From Alcaligenaceae bacterium (GTDB lineage: Bacteria; Pseudomonadota; Gammaproteobacteria; Burkholderiales; Burkholderiaceae_B), in contig CANCMG010000020.1 of NCBI GenBank assembly GCA_947378965.1, positions 1-50,840 on the forward strand: a stretch of DNA of 50,840 bases, written 5' to 3'. This document shows positions 17,679 to 26,535 of the stretch, piece after piece. Below the pieces are notes generated by a model. That model ran no database searches. It saw only the letters and a program-made list of their open reading frames with translations, and had not been told where the DNA came from. Each line of letters opens with the position of its first letter. Position 1 is the stretch's first letter. Made by a program: the position numbers and the translations under genes.

Positions 17679-19609
17679 ACTGCCACGACCTTCTGGTACC
17701 ACATCTCAAGCAAAATCAACTTATACGTAAAATACTTGTAATGCCAGCCCTGTTCATGAAAACGCGTACACGTGAAATCAATGGTCGAGGCTGCCAAAAC
17801 ACCCTCTTTCACCAATTGCCCATCGCGCAAAATATCAACATACTTCGCCACCACGCCTGAGAGCCACACTCGCACCGGCGGTTGAAAGCCCGCCTTGGGT
17901 CGGGCCAACACCTCGTCGGGCACAACACCTTTAAGCGCTTGGCGTAACCAGGCTTTTTGCCCAAGCTGATGGTCGGGCGTTTTCAGCCTCAGCGCCATCA
18001 CCAGCTCGATGAGGCGTGCATCTAAAAAAGGCATACGCGTTTCAACGCCAACGCCCATACTGACGCGGTCACCTAAAGACAGGCAGTTTGACACAAGCCA
18101 AGTCTCAAAGAGCATGCGTATCGCGGCCGCTGGGATCTGTGCATACGAGCGGCTACCGAGGTCGGTCGGTTGATACAGCGTACGATGCGTCGCCGCACCC
18201 ATGGCGGGCCCATACACTTGCTGCTTGACGTGAAACGCATCCCGAAAATCATACGCCAACATATAAAAAAGAGGCTGGTTTTCTGCATTATCCGGGTCAG
18301 CAAGCTGTTGCAGTGTTAACGCCCACCCTCTGATTGTTGAATGCGCGTGCGGGTAACTTGCGACTTTTAGCAAAAAGTCTTGGGCGACAGCCGAAGAGGC
18401 CCACTTCGCTAAAACATTGACGGAAGGATGTTTTTGCGAAAACTCAGCAAGTTCGACCGATTTTTTGACCCACTGATAGCCCCAAAAAACCTCATCACCC
18501 CCAATGCCTGACAGCAACACTTTAATACCCTGATCTGCGGCTGCTTTAGGCACTGAATAATGTCCGAAGGCAGCTGGGTCTGCAATCGGTTCGTCCATGA
18601 TCCGCACCAGTTCAGGAAAAAAATCAACAAAACTATTTACCGGCAACTCGACTTCGTGAACAATCATGCCCAGCGACTCGGCTAAGGTTCGCGCCTGTTG
18701 CCGCTCATCGTACGCGGGGCGCCCGGGATAGCCTACGCAAAAGGCATGCATGGGTTCGGGGTAATGTTTTTGAGCAAGCACCGCTATTGCCCCCGAGTCA
18801 ATACCGCCCGATAAGGCAATACCCACTGGCACATCAGAACGCAGGCTAATTTTGACCGCGTCTTCAAGGCTCTCGCGAATCGCACCTAAAGGATCAGCAG
18901 GCAGAGGGTCTTGCGCCGCTGAAGAGTTTGAAGTTTCAACACACCAATATTGTTGCGGCCGGGCTGACCAATCCTCTACAGACAAGAGCATCGTATGACC
19001 CGCTGCCAATTTATGCACACCTTGTAAAAGTGTGTGCGGCTCTGGCACGTATTGATAATGCAAATACTGATCAACTGCTACGACGTTGAGCGCTGGCCGC
19101 TCAGTTAACAAAGGGGCGAGTGCTTTGAGTTCAGAGGCAAACGTTAAGCGTTCAGAATCAAGGTGGTAAAACAGCGGCTTTTCACCACAGCGGTCTCTGG
19201 CTAAAAAAACTGTTTTGCCAACCTGATCCCAGATCACAAAAGCGAACATCCCCAAAAAGCGCTTGACACACGAGGGGCCCCAGACTTTGTAGGCGGCCAG
19301 CAATACCTCTGTGTCAGAATGGCCAGTAAACACTTCACCTAATGACAGTAATTCTTGCTTGAGCTCTAGGTAGTTATAGATTTCACCGTTAAAGGTCACC
19401 ACATAACGTCCGCTCGCTTCAAGCATCGGCTGGTGGCCTGCTTCACTTAAATCAAGAATTGAGAGCCGCACATGACCGAGCCGCGCGTGCGAATCGGTAA
19501 AGACGCCCGAGCCATCTGGCCCCCGATGGCCCAGACGCGCTAACGCCTGCGCAGGCAAAGCCAAAAGCGCTTGGGGCTTCTTATCAATAATGCCCAATAT
19601 GCCGCACAT
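17675..19609 (-). CDS. asnB: Asparagine synthase (glutamine-hydrolysing) homologue
   Basis: The 644-residue protein has the N-terminal nucleophile glutaminase domain: catalytic Cys2 in MCGILGI, then RLGHRGPDGSG (25-35) and FNGEIYNY (73-80). The C-terminal synthetase domain has the PP-loop motif ALSGGIDSG (265-273). In primary metabolism this makes asparagine. Copies inside O-antigen or capsule loci often amidate a sugar carboxylate (uronic acid) or an attached amino acid, which is the more likely role here given the surrounding transferases and ugd. The motifs I checked are intact. It is co-transcribed and overlaps the next gene by 4 bp. Confidence 0.9.
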   Translation of the reverse strand: MCGILGIIDKKPQALLALPAQALARLGHRGPDGSGVFTDSHARLGHVRLSILDLSEAGHQPMLEASGRYVVTFNGEIYNYLELKQELLSLGEVFTGHSDTEVLLAAYKVWGPSCVKRFLGMFAFVIWDQVGKTVFLARDRCGEKPLFYHLDSERLTFASELKALAPLLTERPALNVVAVDQYLHYQYVPEPHTLLQGVHKLAAGHTMLLSVEDWSARPQQYWCVETSNSSAAQDPLPADPLGAIRESLEDAVKISLRSDVPVGIALSGGIDSGAIAVLAQKHYPEPMHAFCVGYPGRPAYDERQQARTLAESLGMIVHEVELPVNSFVDFFPELVRIMDEPIADPAAFGHYSVPKAAADQGIKVLLSGIGGDEVFWGYQWVKKSVELAEFSQKHPSVNVLAKWASSAVAQDFLLKVASYPHAHSTIRGWALTLQQLADPDNAENQPLFYMLAYDFRDAFHVKQQVYGPAMGAATHRTLYQPTDLGSRSYAQIPAAAIRMLFETWLVSNCLSLGDRVSMGVGVETRMPFLDARLIELVMALRLKTPDHQLGQKAWLRQALKGVVPDEVLARPKAGFQPPVRVWLSGVVAKYVDILRDGQLVKEGVLAASTIDFTCTRFHEQGWHYKYFTYKLILLEMWYQKVVAV

Positions 19610-19627
19610 GGTTAGTCTCGAGTCACG

Positions 19628-20590
19628 CTAAAGTTTTGATTTGGATGGCATCAGCTTTTTGAGCAACCACGCAGGACCACGTAGTAGGCGCTGATACTGT
19701 CTTGTCAGGCGATTCGCTAACCGTTTGGGATGCTCGCGCCCACCAAAGTTACGATTAAACACAAACTGGTCGGCCTTTTTGTTTTGAACAATTTGCGTTG
19801 GATGCGTGAAGACACCTAAGTGTTCTGTCGGTAAGCCCGCTTCGTCTCCACCCGCTAGGGTATGTGTCGCCTCAGGCCCAAAGCCAATATTACTCACCAA
19901 GTTGACATTTGGTGTGGCCGTCAGCCCGCCATGGTACCAAACACAAGCTGTCCATTGATAATCCCAAGTATCGATCTCACCGCGCTTGACGCGATCGAAG
20001 GTCGCTGTCCACACCTCGCGCTCGATACTGTCCGGCAACTGTTGCCGCCACGAAGACTGCTTTTGCCATTCGGGCCAAAACGGTATGTCTACCCGGTAGT
20101 GCTTCCAGGCTCGACGCCAGGTCGCCCAACCCCAGCAATGATTGTATTTAGAAAAATAGTACGAGGCATCGCCGTGTTTTTTACCCTCTTGAAAATTATT
20201 CCCGGTGATGACCCACACACGTTCATCATTGGCGTAACGCACTAATAAATCATCGCAAAAACTAAAGAAATCAGCATTGGGTACGCAATCATCCTCAAGC
20301 ACAACGGCGGCTTCAACTTGACTAAATACCCAATCAAGGCCAGAACTCACACGCAACTTGCAACCCATGTTTTTTGTCGCGTAATTGCGCTGAACCTCGC
20401 AAGGCCAATCGATATTTTGTACGATCGTGCGAACCTCTTCGCACCGTTGCGCATCAGTCGGATGACCTTCGCGGGGGCCATCCGCAATGATAAATAATTT
20501 AGCAGGTCTTTGCGCGCGAATGATTTCAAATGTTTCGCGCGTATGACGTGGTCGATTAAATATGATGTAGGCGATAGGAAAGCTTGACAT
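19628..20590 (-). CDS. GT-A-type glycosyltransferase-like protein (HlpA-like), copy 2
   Basis: The 320-residue product has the same family motifs as the copy at 13024-13938. These are [16 protein letters not shown] at the N-terminus, IADGPREGHP, the acidic [22 protein letters not shown], and NLVSNIGFGPEATHT near the C-terminus. The C-terminal tail is basic and longer than in copy 1 (RLANRLTRQYQRLLRGPAW), which may associate with the membrane. It starts 7 bp downstream of the flippase gene's stop and precedes the asparagine synthase gene by 18 bp. Likely a sugar transferase in lipid-linked repeat-unit assembly; acceptor and donor are unknown. Confidence 0.78.
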   Translation of the reverse strand: MSSFPIAYIIFNRPRHTRETFEIIRAQRPAKLFIIADGPREGHPTDAQRCEEVRTIVQNIDWPCEVQRNYATKNMGCKLRVSSGLDWVFSQVEAAVVLEDDCVPNADFFSFCDDLLVRYANDERVWVITGNNFQEGKKHGDASYYFSKYNHCWGWATWRRAWKHYRVDIPFWPEWQKQSSWRQQLPDSIEREVWTATFDRVKRGEIDTWDYQWTACVWYHGGLTATPNVNLVSNIGFGPEATHTLAGGDEAGLPTEHLGVFTHPTQIVQNKKADQFVFNRNFGGREHPKRLANRLTRQYQRLLRGPAWLLKKLMPSKSKL

Positions 20591-20597
20591 CGCTGTG

Positions 20598-22427
20598 TCA
20601 GACCCTCGAGTGAACGTCTTTGTAATTAATCTGCCCAGCTAGTTTTTTAAAGGCCTCAGAGTCTTGCATCAATTGATCATACGAACCATCCGCCACCACT
20701 TGTCCCGCCTCGAGCATCACAATTCGATCACAAGCCTGAACCGTACGCAAACGGTGCGCGATCAAAATCATAGTACGGTCAGCACTAAGACTTTGCACGG
20801 CCTGCATCACGGCATCTTCTGTCATACCGTCTAGCGCACTCGTGGCTTCGTCAAACACCAACACATCAGGGTTATGGTACAAGGCACGCGCGATACCCAA
20901 ACGCTGTCGCTGCCCCCCCGAAAGCTTGACGCCTCGCTCGCCGACTATCGTGTCGTACCGCTGAGGCAATTGCTCGATAAATTCTTCTGCCTGTGCCATT
21001 TGGGCGGCGCGTTCAACAGCAGCGTGATCAACTTGCTCGGGTGAAATACCTAACGCAATATTTTGGGTCACCGAAGCATTTGTCAAAAAGACATGCTGTG
21101 GCACGTACCCGACTCGATTGCGCCAGGCACGCTCGTTTGCCAGAGTCAGTGCAACACCGTCTACGGCAATCTCTCCACTGGTGGGAGGGTATAAACCTAA
21201 CAAAATATCCGCTAGCGTCGTCTTGCCAGACCCAGTTCGGCCGACCAACCCAACGCTTTGGTTTTGCTGAATAGTGAGCGAGATATTGGCGAGTGCGGAT
21301 CGATTCGCTTCTGGATACCGAAAAGATAAGTTGCTCAGTCGAATTTCATTATTAAAGGCCATCAACGTCGTAGATACGGATACGTCGCTGACCGGATTGG
21401 CATGTACCGTAGCCAAATCTGCCTCGAGTGAAGCTACGGCGTGTGTGTGATATTTGATGGTGATCGCAGCAGCAAAAAGTTGCTGGAATGTCGGTGCTAA
21501 GCGATTGCCAGCTAAGGCATAGAGCGCCAGTGAGGGCATTGCAGCGGTTGCCTCTCCCTTGAGCACTAGCACCAAGGTGATCGCGACAATACCAGCGTAT
21601 GCAAAAACTTCGATCACATATCTGGGTAAGGCGGTCGCTAATGTATTAGATGCTGAAGTGCGTGTCACGACTCCCAAGGCCTCTTTGTAGAGCTGCGCTG
21701 AGGTGCCTTCACGGCCCAACACACGCAGTTCTTTTACTCCAGCAAGACCTTCAATACTGGTGCGGGCCAAAGTTGTATTTGACTCAACCATCTTTTCGCC
21801 TAAGCGTGACTGCCGCACACGAATTAGTCTATAAACAAACAAATAGCCACCACCAAGTACCAACACCGCCCCAAGCGCTACAAGTGGATCGACAAACACG
21901 ATTAAGGCAGTCAAAATGACTAAGGTAAATAATCGGGCGACTACATTTAACAGCGAAGTCAAAAAGCCACTCAAAGCAGAGTCTACGTCTCCGCTAATTA
22001 CCCGTATCAACGAGGGCGCATCGCGTTGAATGTGAAAAGAGTAAGGTAACTGCATATAGCCTTCAAATAAGCGAGAGGCTAGTTCGCGCTTGACCGCATT
22101 CGTATAACGCGTTTGCGCCCAGAGATTTAAGGCCGACATGGCATTACCAAGCGCTAACACTACGATTGTTAGAATGCCTGCAGCGATAATTTCAGCTTGC
22201 GGCGTTGTAATAGCGACAGACTTGAGAAGGTCTTTGGCCCACGCATATTGAGAAATAATGCTTGGATCCATTACGATTGCCATAAAGGGCAAAATCGAAG
22301 CCACACTTGCGGTTTCGAATACAGCACTCAGTAAACTGATTAAAACAACATAAGGTAAACGCTTGCGATTTTGCGCCGGCAATATGTTGTATAAGCGTCG
22401 GAATGGCTCAAGTATACCTTTGATCAT
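20598..22427 (-). CDS. ABC transporter, PglK/MsbA-like lipid-linked oligosaccharide flippase
   Basis: The 609-residue half-transporter has six membrane segments in the first about 330 residues and a C-terminal ATPase. Walker A is GRTGSGKTT (396-404), the signature KLSGGQRQR (501-509) and Walker [13 protein letters not shown] (522-533). The N-terminus ([25 protein letters not shown]) resembles PglK/WlaB, the Campylobacter flippase that moves undecaprenyl-linked heptasaccharide across the inner membrane in place of a Wzx. It sits between GDP-fucose synthase and the glycosyltransferases and is the only flippase-like gene of this operon; no Wzx is seen in the window. The start overlaps the fcl stop by 4 bp. 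An export role other than glycan flipping is possible but less likely here. Confidence 0.85.
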   Translation of the reverse strand: MIKGILEPFRRLYNILPAQNRKRLPYVVLISLLSAVFETASVASILPFMAIVMDPSIISQYAWAKDLLKSVAITTPQAEIIAAGILTIVVLALGNAMSALNLWAQTRYTNAVKRELASRLFEGYMQLPYSFHIQRDAPSLIRVISGDVDSALSGFLTSLLNVVARLFTLVILTALIVFVDPLVALGAVLVLGGGYLFVYRLIRVRQSRLGEKMVESNTTLARTSIEGLAGVKELRVLGREGTSAQLYKEALGVVTRTSASNTLATALPRYVIEVFAYAGIVAITLVLVLKGEATAAMPSLALYALAGNRLAPTFQQLFAAAITIKYHTHAVASLEADLATVHANPVSDVSVSTTLMAFNNEIRLSNLSFRYPEANRSALANISLTIQQNQSVGLVGRTGSGKTTLADILLGLYPPTSGEIAVDGVALTLANERAWRNRVGYVPQHVFLTNASVTQNIALGISPEQVDHAAVERAAQMAQAEEFIEQLPQRYDTIVGERGVKLSGGQRQRLGIARALYHNPDVLVFDEATSALDGMTEDAVMQAVQSLSADRTMILIAHRLRTVQACDRIVMLEAGQVVADGSYDQLMQDSEAFKKLAGQINYKDVHSRV

Positions 22428-23407
22428 GTCCGCGTAGTATGCTCTGCGTTTTGCGTTAAAAAGTCTTGGTACGCCAAAGTTAAGCCAACTCGCAGCTCGG
22501 TTTTGGGCGTCCAGCCAAGTGCTTCCAAACGAGAACTATCCATTAGTTTTCTTGGTGCGCCATCGGGTTTGGACGTATCAAACACAATTTCTCCAGAGTA
22601 CCCTTGTACCGAACGTATCGTCTGCGCGAGTTCAGCAATTGTCGTGTCACTGCCCGAGCCAACATTGATGTGGCTTTGCATTGGACTAGTATGTTGTTTG
22701 TAGGTTGCGACAGGTAAATTCATGACATACACACTCGCAGCTGCCATATCGTCGACATAAAGAAACTCTCGGTAGGGCTTACCAGAACCCCAAATTGTCA
22801 CTGACGCCTGACCTGCTAGTTTCGCTTCGTGAAATCTGCGTATCAGCGCGGGGATGACGTGTGAGTTTTCTGGATGGTAGTTATCACCAGGCCCATAAAG
22901 ATTTGTCGGCATCACACTGCGGTAATCGACTTGATATTGTCGGTTGTAACTTTCACAGATCTTGATACCCGCAATTTTAGCCACAGCATAGGGTTCATTG
23001 GTAGGCTCAAGCGCACCGGTTAAGAGCACTTCTTCCGACATTGGCTGCGGGGCATGCTTTGGATAAATGCAACTACTGCCCAAGAAGAGCAGCTTTTTTA
23101 CTCCATTTCTGTAAGCAGCGTCGATAACGTTGGCTTGAACCATGAGGTTATCGTAGATGAACTCTGCAGGATATGTGTTATTGGCATGAATGCCACCGAC
23201 TCGCGCTGCTGCCAAGTAGACTTGATCCGGCTTTTCTTTATCAAAAAACTTGCGTACTGCCTGTTGGTCTGTCAGGTCGAGTTCGCGATGCGTACGACCA
23301 ATGATTTGACTGGGTGCGGTGCCATCGGCAAGTAGCTTTCGAACGATAGCAGAGCCAACCATCCCTCGATGGCCAGCTACATAGATTTTGGGTGCTGGCT
23401 GAATCAT
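22424..23407 (-). CDS. fcl: GDP-L-fucose synthase
   Basis: The 327-residue short-chain dehydrogenase has the NADP-binding motif GHRGMVGS (12-19), the catalytic SSCIYP (111-116) and the YXXXK pair Tyr140/Lys144. [17 protein letters not shown] and [20 protein letters not shown] are highly characteristic of Fcl (WcaG). It epimerises and reduces GDP-4-keto-6-deoxymannose, made by the Gmd encoded at 48830, to GDP-L-fucose. The fucosyltransferase-like gene at 26536 is a plausible user. An AAGGA ribosome binding site lies 8 nt before ATG 23407, and the gene is 19 bp after the initiating transferase gene, so it is in the same operon. Confidence 0.95.
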   Translation of the reverse strand: MIQPAPKIYVAGHRGMVGSAIVRKLLADGTAPSQIIGRTHRELDLTDQQAVRKFFDKEKPDQVYLAAARVGGIHANNTYPAEFIYDNLMVQANVIDAAYRNGVKKLLFLGSSCIYPKHAPQPMSEEVLLTGALEPTNEPYAVAKIAGIKICESYNRQYQVDYRSVMPTNLYGPGDNYHPENSHVIPALIRRFHEAKLAGQASVTIWGSGKPYREFLYVDDMAAASVYVMNLPVATYKQHTSPMQSHINVGSGSDTTIAELAQTIRSVQGYSGEIVFDTSKPDGAPRKLMDSSRLEALGWTPKTELRVGLTLAYQDFLTQNAEHTTRT

Positions 23408-23426
23408 CCAGTACGTCCTTTTTAAT

Positions 23427-24527
23427 TCACAGTTTTAGACTTTTGACTAGTCGAAGTTTGGGAATCGTCCACGAAAAATGAACTAACCTTGCATAAATTA
23501 GTGCATACAGATAAGCACTGACAAAAAAAGCGACGATCAATGCTGGTGTCTGATTGAAAAAAATGACCGCCAAGGCTGAGGGCACAAGCGAGTAGACAAG
23601 TATAAGCGGTAACACCCACGCGTTTTGTATCACTGGGGGCGCATTGGAAAACCATTTGCGAGAGACTCGCGCCCATAAGAGGCTATGCAAATGGAGGCGA
23701 TCGGGCTCACCTAACTTTAAAGCGCGAGCGCGACGACGCGCCATCGAAAACAACACTTCGATAATCGGGTAACCGCAGGCAAGTAGCGGCCCCCAGGGCG
23801 ATAGTCCTGGGTTGCGCATCGCAATCATCACGGCCGTCCAGCCGAGCACGAAACCCAGAAGATAGGCACCACCATCACCCAAGAATAACTTACCCCGAGG
23901 ATAATTTAACAGCATGAAACCAAGAATAGCGGCCATGAATATGAAACATAGCTTAGCCATTTCGACGTCACCCACCCGAAAAGCAATGAATCCCAAGGTA
24001 CTCAGGCAAAGGATACTGACACCGCTTGCCAGCCCATTCAGGCCGTCAATAATATTCACCGCATTAGCGACCCCAGCCACTGCAAAACCAGTGAAAATTA
24101 CTGAAATTGGTGTGATCGCAAGCACAGTATCCACCACCGGGATGCCAACTCTTGTCAGACTGACCCCGGTCAACCACCAGGCAAGAACTCCGCTCAAAAA
24201 AGTAGCAATCAGTCGTTCTCCGGCTCGATCGCGTTTGGTCAGATCTTCAAGCGTCCCGGCAAAGAGCGCGGGAAGGGCCGCCAAGAGCATCGCGGATAAG
24301 TGAGTAGCCACCAAGGGGGGAGTAAAGATCCAACTAATCGCTAAGCCGATAAAAATCGCAAGGCCCCCAACCCGGGGAGTTGGCTCTTGATGGATTTTTT
24401 GAATGCCCGCATTCGAATCTAGAGTGTGTTGCCCGTGCAAACCCTTGGTCAAAACGATCGTCAAACAAATGACAAACGTCACCAAACCGCCTGTCAAGAG
24501 CGCCAAATGAGGAACCGCGAAATCCAA
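23427..24527 (-). CDS. WecA/WbpL-type undecaprenyl-phosphate sugar-1-phosphate transferase
   Basis: The product is about 366 residues with some ten membrane segments and belongs to the MraY/WecA family. Diagnostic motifs are [16 protein letters not shown], the acidic [12 protein letters not shown] (about 154-165), [13 protein letters not shown] and the cytoplasmic HLHSLL. It would transfer a HexNAc-1-phosphate (GlcNAc, QuiNAc or FucNAc) to undecaprenyl phosphate and so start repeat-unit synthesis. It is the first gene of a minus-strand operon of about 13 genes. The frame is open up to an ATG at 24629, but those 34 residues are hydrophilic and unlike the family. TTG at 24527 is preceded by AGGGG at the right distance and gives the usual WbpL-like N-terminus. 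Confidence 0.9.
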   Translation of the reverse strand: MDFAVPHLALLTGGLVTFVICLTIVLTKGLHGQHTLDSNAGIQKIHQEPTPRVGGLAIFIGLAISWIFTPPLVATHLSAMLLAALPALFAGTLEDLTKRDRAGERLIATFLSGVLAWWLTGVSLTRVGIPVVDTVLAITPISVIFTGFAVAGVANAVNIIDGLNGLASGVSILCLSTLGFIAFRVGDVEMAKLCFIFMAAILGFMLLNYPRGKLFLGDGGAYLLGFVLGWTAVMIAMRNPGLSPWGPLLACGYPIIEVLFSMARRRARALKLGEPDRLHLHSLLWARVSRKWFSNAPPVIQNAWVLPLILVYSLVPSALAVIFFNQTPALIVAFFVSAYLYALIYARLVHFSWTIPKLRLVKSLKL

Positions 24528-24534
24528 GTTTGTA

Positions 24535-24539
24535 CCCCT
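24535..24539 (-). promoter_or_regulatory. Ribosome binding site deciding the TTG start of the initiating transferase
   Basis: AGGGG (minus strand) lies 7 nt upstream of TTG 24527. No comparable site precedes the upstream ATG at 24629, so the shorter protein is preferred. Confidence 0.6.
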
Positions 24540-24753
24540 GCCTGATGACCATCTAAGTGGTGATGCGCCAACCTGATATCGGTACTGACGGATATAATCG
24601 ATGAAACAATCTGCGACGCCGCATGGCACATTGAGCTTTAAGTGCTTTTTTCAACATTCAACCGCAGCTCAGTTAGCCTAGAACTTTACCACGCCCAAAC
24701 GCGACTTTTGGCGCATACCTGCGTTCAGTCCGAACAATACACTCGGCGGCTTT

Positions 24754-25560
24754 ATGCTTAAAACAGTTAAAAAACTTATCCACCAATTGCTTTTAAAACG
24801 GCATCGCAGAATTGTAGACACTACAAGTGCCTCTCAATTACACGAATTTTTTAGTATGGTGCGGCCTGTGGCGACAGGACTACCACTCATACGCCTTGGC
24901 GGCAGCGGCGACGGAGGCTATTTAGTACCAGATGACCTTGACGGCATCGGCGCCTGTTTTTCGCCCGGCGTCTCAATACTTTCAGATTTCGAACTCAATC
25001 TCGCAGAGCGTGGCATACCATGCTTCCTGACCGACTATTCGGTCGAAAAAGCACCCCAAGAACATCCGTTGATTCATTTTGAAAAAAAATTTCTGGGCTT
25101 GGACGACAACGATGTCTTTTCAAGACTAAACACCTGGATGTCTAGACACGCACCAAGCGGGACAGACTTTGTACTACAAATGGATATCGAAGGAGCAGAG
25201 TACGACGTACTGTTCGACTTACCTGAGGACACTCTAAAAAAATACAGAATTTTAGTGATTGAGTTTCATCACCTAGATCGCTTGATCTCATCCGAAGGCT
25301 TTCATCTAATCAATTTAATATTTAAAAAACTTGATAAGGCATTTAAGGTTGTTCATATTCATCCTAACAACTGCGCCCCAGCCTACGTTTATCAAGAGTT
25401 TGAGATCCCCCCGATCATGGAATTTACCTTTTTACGCCGCGATCGGATCAATTCAGCAACAGCTGCCTCGGTGTTTCCACATCCCTTAGATAAACAAAAT
25501 ATACCCACACTACCAGACGTGCATCTACCTCAATGCTGGCAAAAAAATTCTGGCGCTTGA
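24754..25560 (+). CDS. FkbM-family methyltransferase-like protein
   Basis: The 268-residue protein contains GGSGDGGYLVPDDL (about 49-62) and a class I methyltransferase region with FVLQMDIEGAEYDVLFDLPE, the post-loop acidic motif conserved in FkbM-type enzymes. ILVIEFHHLDRL follows, as in that family. It probably O-methylates a sugar or a related group; the SAM-binding glycine loop is less canonical (GACFSPGVSILSDFE). It starts a plus-strand series and faces the wecA-type operon across a short intergenic region that should hold divergent promoters. It is directly followed by the DUF6492-like gene, either overlapping by 28 bp or separated by 2 bp. Confidence 0.72.
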   Translation: MLKTVKKLIHQLLLKRHRRIVDTTSASQLHEFFSMVRPVATGLPLIRLGGSGDGGYLVPDDLDGIGACFSPGVSILSDFELNLAERGIPCFLTDYSVEKAPQEHPLIHFEKKFLGLDDNDVFSRLNTWMSRHAPSGTDFVLQMDIEGAEYDVLFDLPEDTLKKYRILVIEFHHLDRLISSEGFHLINLIFKKLDKAFKVVHIHPNNCAPAYVYQEFEIPPIMEFTFLRRDRINSATAASVFPHPLDKQNIPTLPDVHLPQCWQKNSGA

Positions 25561-25562
25561 CC

Positions 25563-26501
25563 ATGAAGCGTGCGTTGCCGCAAGTTCGAAGAAAACAATT
25601 ATTTTTTTCGGTCACGCTCGAAGCGAACATACCAACGCTCAAAATATCAATACCTTTAATTAATCGCTATTACAACAACCCAAAATTTGTAGTCATTTGC
25701 CCAGCGTCCTCCCTTAATAGATTTATCAATACATTTCACACATTTTCAAACGTTACGATCGTTAGTGAAGCGTCACTAATTAGCCTCAGCCAATTTACTA
25801 AAATCGCAACTGAATCTGCAAAACGACTCGGCATTGCCGACATAAAAACCGACCGCCTAGGCTGGTACTACCAACAAGCGTTAAAACTTAGCTTTTTATT
25901 ATCTTTGGGGGAGACCGACTGCAATGCCGTCATGTGGGACGCAGACACGATCCCTTTGACTAGAATCCGATTTTTCGATGCGGCGGGCAACTATTCCTTT
26001 CAATATGGATCCCTGAGTGAGTTCAACCAACCTTATTTCGACACCCTGAAAAATGTTTTGCCGGGCTTACCTACACGCTTTCTTGCTTGCACTATCCAGT
26101 TTTTTTCTTGCACCAGGCTCGAACAAGAGGCTTTAATCGCTCGCCTAGGCCAGTTGCACCCGCGCCCAGTCAATCAACCCTGGGCACTCTGGATCTCAGA
26201 AATTATGATCGATGCAGTACTAAAAACGCATCGCGCTTTCTCAGGATCATTATTTAGTGAACAAGAACTGGTCGGGCTGTCCAATATGCTTACCCATCCT
26301 ACAAGGCAAGTACCTTTAAAACACCTACGATGGGGAATCGAAGGACGTTTAAGCAACGCTCAATTGCTGCTCGCGCGTATGATGGGCTTTGTGCACTTAA
26401 CCTACGAAAATCCCAATGCTATTCTTAGTCAATCACAGGGCTGGAAAAGTTTAGTGCAGTTAATGCATAAAGAATTACGACACTTTTACCGGTCTCGTTA
26501 G
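25563..26501 (+). CDS. DUF6492-like putative glycosyltransferase
   Basis: The product is 312 residues from ATG 25563; an in-frame ATG at 25533 would overlap the previous gene by 28 bp, and neither start has a clear ribosome binding site. The central part reads GWYYQQALKLSFL, then AVMWDADTIPLTRI, a DXD motif in the context seen in DUF6492 and other GT-A-like proteins that hold a nucleotide sugar through a metal ion. The N-terminus (LFFSVTLEANIPTLKISIPLI) has the strand/helix layout of such folds. I assign it as a probable sugar transferase from motif and location. No membrane segment or signal peptide is seen. Confidence 0.6.
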   Translation: MKRALPQVRRKQLFFSVTLEANIPTLKISIPLINRYYNNPKFVVICPASSLNRFINTFHTFSNVTIVSEASLISLSQFTKIATESAKRLGIADIKTDRLGWYYQQALKLSFLLSLGETDCNAVMWDADTIPLTRIRFFDAAGNYSFQYGSLSEFNQPYFDTLKNVLPGLPTRFLACTIQFFSCTRLEQEALIARLGQLHPRPVNQPWALWISEIMIDAVLKTHRAFSGSLFSEQELVGLSNMLTHPTRQVPLKHLRWGIEGRLSNAQLLLARMMGFVHLTYENPNAILSQSQGWKSLVQLMHKELRHFYRSR

Positions 26502-26535
26502 ATCAGAATGTCTTAGCTAGCTTTAGGTAAAGAAA

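Noticed and set aside
24528-24629. 34-residue N-terminal extension of the WecA-type protein
   Set aside because: Hydrophilic, unlike the family, and the TTG at 24527 has a good ribosome binding site.
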